This document shows, piece by piece, positions 36,441-44,247 of a DNA stretch of 64,000 nt; the stretch's first letter is position 1, and every line of letters begins with the position of its first letter. The notes beneath the pieces are model-generated. The model searched no databases. It was not told the DNA's origin and saw only the letters and a list, made by a program, of their open reading frames with translations. This DNA comes from Calditrichota bacterium (GTDB lineage: Bacteria; Zhuqueibacterota; Zhuqueibacteria; Zhuqueibacterales; Geothermadaptataceae): contig QQUE01000002.1 in NCBI GenBank assembly GCA_008501765.1, positions 308,336-372,335 on the forward strand. Reading direction: 5' to 3'. The translations under genes and the position numbers were made by a program.

Positions 36441-36797
36441 AATATCCTCCCGTTAATTTCAGATTCTTTTTAGCAATAGATTACAACATGTTTCATAAAT
36501 CAGCATTTTATCTGCTCGTTGAATAGGGATACGAATTCTCCAGAACAATGCCAAGAGGGAGTGTTGAGTTGATGAAAACGATATTGAAGGTTGGTGAGCA
36601 AAAGAAGAGTATGAATAAATTCGAGTAAAAAATTTACGAATCCAGAATCTTATTAAAAAGTCGAACAGAAAATATATTTCATTTTGATAGAGCCCCATGA
36701 ATGATGAATTTCTTCCTCTCAACATGCCCTAATTGTAGCAATAACTTGCTAAATGTCAATCTGGTTTTTTGATAGATTCAGGCATGGTAAATAATAG

Positions 36798-36826
36798 TTG
36801 ACAAAACAGAGTTTTTCCTCTATTTT
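36798..36826 (+). promoter_or_regulatory. Promoter of argR
   Basis: TTGACA (36798-36803) and TATTTT (36821-36826) are 17 bases apart, about 50 bases before the argR translation start. The A/T-rich stretch just downstream could hold an ARG box, but no clear palindrome is seen. Confidence 0.55.
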
Positions 36827-36875
36827 TATTCATAATCCTGTAATTTTACAGTCAGCCACAATTGGAGGAAAAACC

Positions 36876-37337
36876 ATCAACAAGCAAACGAGACACAGAC
36901 ATATCCGTGAGCTGATTTTAGGTCAAAAAATTTCAAGCCAGGAAGAATTAAGCAACGAGCTTAAAAACATCGATATCGATGTGACACAAGCGACGCTGTC
37001 GCGGGACTTACATGAACTCAGAATTGTCAGAATGCCCCTCGACAACGGATTTCGTTATGTCTTGCCGCAGACTGCAAGCGGAAAGCAATTAAAGAAAGTT
37101 GTGCAGCACGAAATCATTCAGATTCTTCACAATGAAAACTGTATAATTATAAAAACACTGCTGGGTCGTGCAGCTGGAGTTGCCATCTTCCTCGACACTC
37201 TAAAACACCCATATATTCTGGGCACAATTGCAGGGGATGACACTGTTATGGTTATCCCATCCAGCGTGCAACACACCAGCGATCTAGCGGACTATCTATT
37301 TTCTTTTGATTCAGAAAACACGAACGATGAAGCCTGA
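36876..37337 (+). CDS. argR: Arginine repressor ArgR, apparent AUC start
   Basis: A repressor of about 153 residues. The N-terminal winged helix is complete (NKQTRHRHIRELI, SQEELSNELKNI, TQATLSRDLHELRIVRMP), and the C-terminal arginine-binding, hexamer-forming domain ends GTIAGDDTVMVIPSS. The reading frame has no ATG or GTG near the domain start. GGAGG at 36864-36868 is spaced seven bases from ATC at 36876, exactly where other ArgR proteins begin. The only in-frame upstream candidate, TTG at 36798, is the -35 box. ArgR controls arginine genes when arginine is bound; no arg genes are in the window. Confidence 0.9.
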   Translation: MNKQTRHRHIRELILGQKISSQEELSNELKNIDIDVTQATLSRDLHELRIVRMPLDNGFRYVLPQTASGKQLKKVVQHEIIQILHNENCIIIKTLLGRAAGVAIFLDTLKHPYILGTIAGDDTVMVIPSSVQHTSDLADYLFSFDSENTNDEA

Positions 37338-37340
37338 TCA

Positions 37341-37367
37341 AACGCGGAGCAAAAAATTGCTCCGCGT
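37341..37367. terminator. Bidirectional terminator argR/amidohydrolase
   Basis: The stem AACGCGGAGCAA / TTGCTCCGCGTT has a short A-rich loop and lies between the two convergent genes. Confidence 0.75.
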
Positions 37368-37370
37368 TGT

Positions 37371-39059
37371 TCAATTCTGAAAGACAATCTCGCCACCAAG
37401 TACAGTCAATTCTACTTGAATATTAAATAATTCATCATCCGCACAATTCATCAAATCTTTATTTAACACGGTAAAATCTGCCAATTTCCCCTTCTCCAAC
37501 GTGCCCTTAATATTTTCTTCAAATCCGGCATACGCCGCCCAACTCGTCAACATTTTTAGCGATTCCTCACGAGATAAACGCAGCTCCGGATGCCAGTCAG
37601 CATTTGAGAAGCCGGTTGTGTCCTTGCGTACGCTGGCCGCATAAAATTCGATCATCGGATTGCCTTCTTCAACCGGGGCATCGGATCCGCCAGGAATGAT
37701 ACAGCCATTATCAATAAAAGATCGCCACGCATACCCGCGAGTCATCCTGTCTTTTCCAAGGCGGCGAACGGCAAAATGAAGGTCGCCAATCGCGTGTGAC
37801 GGCTGCATACTGGGAATTATACCCAACTTTGCAAACCGTGGAATATCCTCTGGTGCGACGATTTGTGCGTGTTCAACCCGGTGGCGCGGATCGGCAACAC
37901 GGCGATCTTCCACCGGCACCTCATGCAGCACTTTTTCATACAAATCTAAAATTAACCGGTTGCCGCGGTCACCAATGGCATGGGTTGCCACCTGAATCCC
38001 TTTTTCGGTGGCTTGCCTGATGACTGTGTATAATTCATTTTGTGGCGTCAACAACAATCCGTTGCTGTTGGCATCGGAATACGGAGCGAGAAGAGCTGCA
38101 CCACGGGATCCCAACGCACCATCCTGATAACACTTGATGCCGCGAATAGTCAAACGACTATCGTATAAGCTCACCTGTGAACCTTCTTCGAGCAATTTCG
38201 TGGCATCCAGTCCCGGCGCTGAGACATAAGAATGCAGACGTATTTTAAGCTCGTCTTTAGCATACATCTCTTTCAAAATATCGATGCGCGGCCACTTAAT
38301 TCCCATATCGTGTAATTGCGTCAGCCCATATTTAAACGAAACTTCCTGCGCCTTCAGTGCAAATTTGCGCACCATATCCGGTGTAGTGTCCGCCGGTGCA
38401 AAAATTGAAATTAAGTCAATGGCATTGTCGACAAAAATACCAGTTGCCAAACCAGATTTTTTATCTCTTTCGATATGGCCACCCTCAGGATTGGGTGTCT
38501 TTTTATCGATCCCGGCTATTTCCAGAGCCCGGGAGTTGGCAACAACCGCGTGGCCATCGGCGCGAGTCAGAATCATCGGATTTGTGGTGCTGATTTTATC
38601 CAGATCATAACGCGTTGGAAATTTCTTCTGCGGCCAATCTTCTTCAATCCAGCCGCGGCCAATTATCCATTCATCTTTTTCTTTTTGTTTTACTTCCGCT
38701 TTAATTCGGTTTAAAAAATCGTCAAGGGAAGTTGAGCCATCGAGATTAAGATAGAAGGCACGTTTGCCGATCCCGAGGAAATGGCAGTGGCTGTCGGTTA
38801 ATCCCGGTACGACTGTTTTGCCTTTGAGATCAACTTTGTTCGTTCGGTCGTCAGCGTATTTCATCGCTTCCGAGGTCGGGCCAACAAAAACAATAGTTTC
38901 GTCTTCAATTACAATTGCCTCAGCGACGCTGAAGTTTTCGTCCACCGTGTAAATAATGCCATTATAAAAAATAGAATCAGCCCCATTTTCTGTAGAAGTG
39001 CATGAAAATAGGAAACTGAAGACAACAAACAATATGCCCCATTTTTGCATAAATTTCAT
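37371..39059 (-). CDS. Amidohydrolase family lipoprotein (YtcJ-like)
   Basis: A 562-residue protein with a lipobox (FSFLFSC). The start is the ATG at 39059, which has GGAG six bases upstream; the GTG at 39071 overlaps that site. The metal-dependent amidohydrolase_3 signatures are present: GKTVVPGLTDSHCHFLGIG, LTRADGHAVVANSRALEIAG, RHRVEHAQIV and GSDAPVEEGNPM. YtcJ-like enzymes hydrolyse C-N bonds in formamides, hydantoins and similar compounds; the substrate here is unknown. Being a lipoprotein, it works in the periplasm, which is common for the FCB members. Confidence 0.88.
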   Translation of the reverse strand: MKFMQKWGILFVVFSFLFSCTSTENGADSIFYNGIIYTVDENFSVAEAIVIEDETIVFVGPTSEAMKYADDRTNKVDLKGKTVVPGLTDSHCHFLGIGKRAFYLNLDGSTSLDDFLNRIKAEVKQKEKDEWIIGRGWIEEDWPQKKFPTRYDLDKISTTNPMILTRADGHAVVANSRALEIAGIDKKTPNPEGGHIERDKKSGLATGIFVDNAIDLISIFAPADTTPDMVRKFALKAQEVSFKYGLTQLHDMGIKWPRIDILKEMYAKDELKIRLHSYVSAPGLDATKLLEEGSQVSLYDSRLTIRGIKCYQDGALGSRGAALLAPYSDANSNGLLLTPQNELYTVIRQATEKGIQVATHAIGDRGNRLILDLYEKVLHEVPVEDRRVADPRHRVEHAQIVAPEDIPRFAKLGIIPSMQPSHAIGDLHFAVRRLGKDRMTRGYAWRSFIDNGCIIPGGSDAPVEEGNPMIEFYAASVRKDTTGFSNADWHPELRLSREESLKMLTSWAAYAGFEENIKGTLEKGKLADFTVLNKDLMNCADDELFNIQVELTVLGGEIVFQN

Positions 39060-39153
39060 AAAATTCTCCACTTATTTTGAATTATCGTAACTTGACTAAA
39101 ATGTTAATTTTTAATATATATAATTTGAGAGTCTGTAAAGTTAACCTGCATTT

Positions 39154-39606
39154 ATGAGAATTCATAGCAACGCGAGCATAAATACTATGGCAAAAAATCC
39201 GGCAATAAAAAAGGAAAAAAAGACCGACGAGATGCGAATTGACAAATGGCTAAAGTCGGTGCGTATTTTTAAAAAACGCGAGGACGCTGCCAATGCTTGC
39301 AATTTGGGGCGCGTAAAAGTCAATGAGCAAACGGTAAAAGCCGGCCGGCTAATCGTCGCTGGCGACAAAATCAATGTGAAGCAAAGTAAAGATTATCGGA
39401 AATTGACTGTACTCCAAATCCCTGTCCGTGGCTTATCAGCCAAAGACGCCAAAGATTTTTATCACGAAGAAGTACCGGAAATTTCTGAGGAATCCAAACA
39501 GCTTATGCAAATGCAACAGGAAGCTGAAAAAGGGACAAAACGAAAATTTAAGGGGAGACCAACCAAGAAAGAACGCCGTGATTGGGGCAAGTTTCACGGG
39601 CTTTAA
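39154..39606 (+). CDS. S4-domain RNA-binding protein (Hsp15/HslR-like)
   Basis: Up to 150 residues; the start may be the ATG at 39187 (MAKNPAIKKE). An S4 domain (MRIDKWLKSVRIFKKREDAANACNLGRVKVN, with the key RIDKWL and GRVKVN motifs) is followed by a lysine-rich tail. HslR binds stalled 50S subunits in E. coli. The gene precedes a DMT transporter gene by 17 bases and may share a transcript with it. Confidence 0.85.
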   Translation: MRIHSNASINTMAKNPAIKKEKKTDEMRIDKWLKSVRIFKKREDAANACNLGRVKVNEQTVKAGRLIVAGDKINVKQSKDYRKLTVLQIPVRGLSAKDAKDFYHEEVPEISEESKQLMQMQQEAEKGTKRKFKGRPTKKERRDWGKFHGL

Positions 39607-39623
39607 TTTATCTGGATTCCACA

Positions 39624-40556
39624 ATGACTGATAAAAAAGTAGTGGATCAGCCTACCCTGCTCGGGCTTATTGCAATTCTTCTCTGGAGCACAACTGTTGC
39701 CCTTGTACGCAGTATTTCCGAGCAAACCGGCCCCCTGATGGCCGGAGCTGCAGTTTATCTGGTAAGTGGAATAATTTCAACCAGCTATCTAATCATTAAG
39801 CAGCCATCTTCCAAAACTTTAAAAGAGACATCTCCGCATTACTATTTTATATGCGGCGTGCTGTTTATTGTTTATACGGCGGCTCTTTTTCTCGCCCTCG
39901 GCATGGCGACAACACGGCTGCAGACGATCGAAGTTGGATTGATAAATTATTTGTGGCCGGCTTTAACAATTCTGTTCTCGCTGATAATTCTGTCGCAGCG
40001 CGCTAATTTCTGGCTCATACCAGGTACACTTATTTCGTTGTGGGGTGTTTTTTTAGTCCTCACCGTAGAAGGCCATTTTTCGTGGTCCGGATTTAGTTCT
40101 AACATTATTCAAAATCCTGGCGTCTATAGTCTCGGCCTTGTTGCCGCCATCTCATGGGCTCTTTATTCAAACCTAACACGGCGGTGGCTGCAAGAATCAG
40201 ATTCCGGTGCCGTTCCCTTGTTTATGCTTGTGACCGGGATAGTTTTGCTGATTTTTTCAATTTTCTCCCTGGAAAAATCTACCCTTAATGCGTCGGCTAT
40301 CGGGGAGATTTTGTTTCTCGGTTTTGCCACAGCTTTGGCCTATACCTTCTGGGAAATTGCCATGCAAAAAGGCGATCTGATTTTCGTCGTTGCCTGCGCT
40401 TATTTTACTCCATTTATCTCGACAATTGTCAGCTGCTTTTATCTAAATATCACCCCGGGAGTCAATTTATGGATAGGATGTCTCTTGATAACAGGTGGTT
40501 CCCTCGTTAGTTGGCGCTCGATTATTGTTGTGAAAACCACGATTAAATCAAGCTAA
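39624..40556 (+). CDS. DMT exporter, YddG-like
   Basis: A 310-residue protein with ten hydrophobic helices and two EamA halves. LIAILLWSTTVALVRSISE at the start, TIEVGLINYLWPALTILFSL, and YFTPFISTIVSCFYL near the end follow E. coli YddG, an exporter of aromatic amino acids and paraquat. Substrate identity is inferred from that resemblance only. The start is the ATG at 39624; the upstream in-frame ATG at 39582 lies within the S4 gene. Confidence 0.85.
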   Translation: MTDKKVVDQPTLLGLIAILLWSTTVALVRSISEQTGPLMAGAAVYLVSGIISTSYLIIKQPSSKTLKETSPHYYFICGVLFIVYTAALFLALGMATTRLQTIEVGLINYLWPALTILFSLIILSQRANFWLIPGTLISLWGVFLVLTVEGHFSWSGFSSNIIQNPGVYSLGLVAAISWALYSNLTRRWLQESDSGAVPLFMLVTGIVLLIFSIFSLEKSTLNASAIGEILFLGFATALAYTFWEIAMQKGDLIFVVACAYFTPFISTIVSCFYLNITPGVNLWIGCLLITGGSLVSWRSIIVVKTTIKSS

Positions 40557-40858
40557 AACTCAGCCAAACTTGAGCTATCTTTAGCCTCTTTTTCAATCCT
40601 ATCTCTTTGATTAAGCAGGATTTTCTGTGTTCTCAATTGAATAATATTATTTTTTCATGAATCCATTCCCTCATCCCGAATCAATTTAAACCAAGTATTT
40701 TCGCCATACTACCAACTTTAAACCTATGAATTTCTTCCTGCAACACATTGAGAATGTACTTGCTTTCCTCCGATAAACCATTATTTTATAGTATATAACG
40801 AGCGACAAAATAAAGTTATCCTAATCGATTACCATCACACGCTGAATGGAGGATTGAT
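40557..40858. other. Intergenic gap with possible coding relic
   Basis: No complete gene. On the minus strand, 40681-40786 holds a startless frame reading ESKYILNVLQEEIHRF, which may be a remnant. No clear promoter or terminator is seen. Confidence 0.3.
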
Positions 40859-41380
40859 ATGACAATATACAAAGGTATTTTACTGCTTGTTTGTTGTGTT
40901 TTTTTAGTAATCGCTTGTGAAAAACCTGCCGAAGAAACGCCAGCACAAAAGGTTGATCCCATCGAGAAAGGCTTGGAAATTTACACGGCTAAAAAATGTG
41001 CTTTCTGCCATGAAGACCAGGAAATGCTCGCAAGTGGCAAAGTGAAAGATATCGCCCGTCCTGTTATTGCAACAGACACCATGTTTGTACAAACCCACTT
41101 AAAGTTTGTTGAAGCTTCCCAAATGCCAACTATCAAGTTAACCGGTGAAGAACTGCACTTTGTTAGCCTTTACATCACCAGTTTACACCGCATGAAGTAT
41201 CAAACAGCAACGGAGGAAGTTGCCGACGCAGTTTGTCCGGTCTGCGCTGCCCTGGTACAAAAATCAGAGGCATTAGAGGAAGGATTAAGTTTCTCGTTTG
41301 GTGGGAATACCTATTATTTTGAATGTGCAGAATGTATGTATGTATTTCAGCAGGCACCCGTCGCGTTTAAAAATAAATAA
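40859..41380 (+). CDS. Cytochrome c-like lipoprotein fused to YHS-type domain
   Basis: A 173-residue lipoprotein with lipobox LVIAC. Residues about 35-105 carry one c-type heme site, KKCAFCHEDQE (CxxCH), and a likely axial Met in ASQMPTIKLT. Residues about 120-170 hold a second cysteine-rich module, VCPVCAALV and YYFECAECMYVF, resembling the YHS/TRASH metal-binding fold. The fusion suggests a periplasmic protein linking electron transfer to metal binding; this is inference. It is a single-gene unit with GGAGG upstream. Confidence 0.82.
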   Translation: MTIYKGILLLVCCVFLVIACEKPAEETPAQKVDPIEKGLEIYTAKKCAFCHEDQEMLASGKVKDIARPVIATDTMFVQTHLKFVEASQMPTIKLTGEELHFVSLYITSLHRMKYQTATEEVADAVCPVCAALVQKSEALEEGLSFSFGGNTYYFECAECMYVFQQAPVAFKNK

Positions 41381-41510
41381 AAACAGATTCCAGGATTACA
41401 TGCAAAAACGCCGCAAAATCGACAATTTCGGGCAGACATTCGCGGCGTACGACCGAACGTCCAATTTTCAATTTAGCACGTAAAAATTCATTTCTCAAAC
41501 GGCAGTACGG

Positions 41511-41951
41511 TTAGAAAATCTTTAATAATCGCACATCGATAATTAACGTAGCGAATGGGCCAATCTTTTTCCCGGCGCCGCGTTTTCCCCAGGCTAAATT
41601 GGGTGGAATGAACAGTTTATAACGACCGCCGACTCGCATCAACATCAAGCCTTCCCGATAACCCGCAAGTGCCTCTGCAAGCGTAAATTCCGCAGGTTCA
41701 TTTTTTTGATAGGTATCATCGATTTTTGTGCCATCGATGAGCGAAATCCGTTGATGCACCATAACTGAGTTTGCGGCAACAGGATTTGAGCCGTCACCAT
41801 CCTCGAGTACAAGGAATTGCAATCCTGAATCGGTTTCCTGTACGCCCGGTACCTGGCGATTTTTATTCAAAAATTTTTCCGAATTTTTCCGGTTAAAACC
41901 TTGCGAGCCTTTTCCCTTTGGGCTTTTTTTTGTTTTATTTTTTCGTGACAT
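41511..41951 (-). CDS. FKBP-type peptidyl-prolyl cis-trans isomerase
   Basis: A 146-residue protein with a lysine-rich N-terminus of about 35 residues and no signal peptide, so probably cytoplasmic. The FKBP domain covers about 45-145: GLQFLVLEDGDGSNP, VMVHQRISLIDGTKIDDTY, FTLAEALAGYREGLMLMRVG and IPPNLAWGKRG. Some active-site aromatics differ from human FKBP12, as is usual in bacterial members. Confidence 0.9.
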   Translation of the reverse strand: MSRKNKTKKSPKGKGSQGFNRKNSEKFLNKNRQVPGVQETDSGLQFLVLEDGDGSNPVAANSVMVHQRISLIDGTKIDDTYQKNEPAEFTLAEALAGYREGLMLMRVGGRYKLFIPPNLAWGKRGAGKKIGPFATLIIDVRLLKIF

Positions 41952-42036
41952 TGTGTTTCCATATTTATGTGCTGGTGATTCAGCTTAAAACGCATTGCAA
42001 CTTGGAATTTAACTTTTATCTTAATAATACTTAATG

Positions 42037-42280
42037 TAAGAAATTTCTACAAATTACCTACTTACCATCAGCACAACAACTACTTGAAAAATTTGGAAAT
42101 GCCCGCTCTTCGTTTCGAAACATCGGCTTGGAAATTTCAATTGTCGCACAAATATTTCCGGAAGATAAACCTTTCTGGACCTCGCTGCACAAGTATCAAA
42201 AAAAACGAGAAAACGGGTTGGGTAATCGCATTTTATTATTAAATTTAGCCGAACTTTTTTTTGCTCTCCCGGAAATTTAA
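42037..42280 (+). pseudogene. Startless coding-like fragment, unknown
   Basis: An open frame of about 80 codons without ATG, GTG or TTG at its head ends at 42280, just before the DMT gene. Residue composition is protein-like (QQLLEKFGNARSSFRN, IFPEDKPFWTSLHKYQ). It could be a gene remnant, a gene with an unusual start, or chance. The rest of the gap from 41952 holds nothing I can name. Confidence 0.25.
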
Positions 42281-42283
42281 TAC

Positions 42284-43147
42284 ATGATATTTCTAATTTC
42301 AGCTATCCTGTTTTCAACTTTTAACCACTTGCTTTTTAAAGCGTTTGCGCGATTAAAAATTGATCTTTTAACAGCAATCGTTGCCAACTATGCCGTGTGC
42401 GTCACCATTGGCTTCATCGCTTCAAACGGCACTGCATTTCAAAGCGATTTGTTCGCTCAGAACTGGTTTCCGTTTTCAGTTGTCCAGGGTGGGCTATTGG
42501 TTGTCAGCCTTTTTCTCATTGGCAAAACAACGGCAAAACATGGCGTCGCCATCACCAGTTTAGCCACCCGCCTTTCCGTGGCGATTCCGACGGTTATCGC
42601 CTTTTTTTTATACAATGATGTAGCCACCCCGGTAAAAATCATTGGAATTTGTGCCGCACTTTTGGCGCTGTACATCAGTGGTCTCGAGTCCAATTCAACC
42701 GCGAGAGAACCACACGGTGTAAAAATACTGCCGATAATTTTATTTATTTCTTTTGGCACTCACTCAGCTTTGCTAAAATATGTCGAAGCCGCTTTTCTTG
42801 GCAGCACATCCTATCACACCTACGTGATGGCTGCTTTTTTATCGGCAATGGCAATCAGCAGTTTGGTGCTCCTTTGGAGAATTTTTAGCCAAAAAAAAAG
42901 GAGCCGCTTAAAAGATGTGGGCTTCGGTTGCATCCTCGGGTTCAGTAATTATTGGGCGGTTTATTTACTTATCCGAGCGCTCAGCGTTCCCGGCTGGCAG
43001 AGCTCGGAGCTTTTTCCAACGATCAGCATTGCCGTCGTCATTTTGAGTTCTTTCGGCGCCTGGGCAATTTTCAAAGAGCGTATCCATCGGCCGATGGCAG
43101 TGGCGATTGGTATTGGCATGGGATCACTAATTCTCATAAATTTATAA
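42284..43147 (+). CDS. DMT/EamA-family transporter
   Basis: A 287-residue inner-membrane protein with ten hydrophobic helices in two EamA halves. It shows the typical second-helix pattern LTAIVANYAVCVTIGFIAS, TRLSVAIPTVIAFFLYND, and the C-terminal AWAIFKERIHRPMAVAIGIG with the conserved KERI before the last helix. The substrate is not predictable. It is followed 43 bases later by an oxidoreductase gene on the same strand, with possible co-transcription. Confidence 0.85.
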   Translation: MIFLISAILFSTFNHLLFKAFARLKIDLLTAIVANYAVCVTIGFIASNGTAFQSDLFAQNWFPFSVVQGGLLVVSLFLIGKTTAKHGVAITSLATRLSVAIPTVIAFFLYNDVATPVKIIGICAALLALYISGLESNSTAREPHGVKILPIILFISFGTHSALLKYVEAAFLGSTSYHTYVMAAFLSAMAISSLVLLWRIFSQKKRSRLKDVGFGCILGFSNYWAVYLLIRALSVPGWQSSELFPTISIAVVILSSFGAWAIFKERIHRPMAVAIGIGMGSLILINL

Positions 43148-43190
43148 CAAAGAAAATATCGAATTATAACCCTAAAATCCGGAAATTTAT

Positions 43191-44183
43191 ATGAAATCAA
43201 AATTAAAATGGGGTATCTTGAGCACGGCTGATATTGCAACAGAGCAGGTTATTCCAGCGATGATCACAAGTAATTTTTGTGAAATCCAAGCCATTGCCTC
43301 GCGCAGCGCAGAAAAAGCACAGAGGGTAGCCAAGCAATATGGGATTCCGGTATCCTATGGATCTTATAATGAACTGCTCGCAGATGAAAATGTTGAGGCT
43401 GTTTACATCGCGCTGCCAAACCATTTGCACGTGCCCTGGTCGATGAAAGCCCTGGCAGTCGGGAAACACGTTTTGGTCGAAAAGCCGGTTGGATTGAACC
43501 GAACTGAAGCTGAAAAATTGCTCGTGGCATCGCAAAAATATCCCCATCTGAAAATTATGGAAGCTTTTATGTACAGGTTCCACCCACAGTGGATTAAAAC
43601 AAAAGCGCTCGTTCAAAACGGTGCCATTGGACAAATCAAAGCGATTCAATCCGCGTTTTCATTTTTTGATGATAATTCGGAAAGCATTGTAAACAGAAAA
43701 GATTACGGCGGTGGCAGTTTAATGGATATTGGCTGCTATCCAATTTCGCTGTCGCGGTTCCTGTTTGATTCCGAACCTAAAAGTGTTTCAGCCACAATAG
43801 AATATCACCCAGAATTTAAGATCGACACAAGGACTTCCGGCATTCTGGAATTTGATCACGGATCGACTACATTTTTCAGTTCCATCCGCTCAGCAGATGA
43901 TCAAACTGCAAAAATCTGGGGTAGCGAAGGAAGCATTGAATTCGACATCCCGTTTAATCCACCGGCAAATAATCCAACAAAAATCTGGCTGACGCGTGCG
44001 GGTAACCGGGAAGAGATAAAGTTTGCACCCGCTAATCAGTACACACTGCAGGCCGATGCATTTTCCCGCGCCATTCTTGAAAATACACCGGTGCCGACGT
44101 CTTTGATAGACGCTGTTAATAATATGCATGTCATCGATAAAATTTTTGAAAGCGACGCTGCGGGCAAACGGATTATTGTATAA
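43191..44183 (+). CDS. Gfo/Idh/MocA-family NAD(P)-dependent oxidoreductase
   Basis: A 330-residue cytoplasmic enzyme. The Rossmann domain starts KWGILSTADIATEQVIPAM, and the catalytic EKPVG motif (KHVLVEKPVGLN) is at about residues 95-100. The C-terminal domain has GGGSLMDIGCYPISLSRFLF. The length and the MYRFHP motif fit the xylose dehydrogenase / dihydrodiol dehydrogenase branch. It oxidises a sugar or related polyol. A sialate O-acetylesterase gene follows, which suggests a carbohydrate context. Confidence 0.9.
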   Translation: MKSKLKWGILSTADIATEQVIPAMITSNFCEIQAIASRSAEKAQRVAKQYGIPVSYGSYNELLADENVEAVYIALPNHLHVPWSMKALAVGKHVLVEKPVGLNRTEAEKLLVASQKYPHLKIMEAFMYRFHPQWIKTKALVQNGAIGQIKAIQSAFSFFDDNSESIVNRKDYGGGSLMDIGCYPISLSRFLFDSEPKSVSATIEYHPEFKIDTRTSGILEFDHGSTTFFSSIRSADDQTAKIWGSEGSIEFDIPFNPPANNPTKIWLTRAGNREEIKFAPANQYTLQADAFSRAILENTPVPTSLIDAVNNMHVIDKIFESDAAGKRIIV

Positions 44184-44247
44184 AACTTTTGTGAACTCCT
44201 GCGACTACTTTAATGAAAATTTCAGGCCAAAACTTGAAAGGATTCCA

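Noticed and set aside
40681-40786. Minus-strand coding fragment in the 40.6 kb gap
   Set aside because: About 34 codons without a start; cannot be told from chance.
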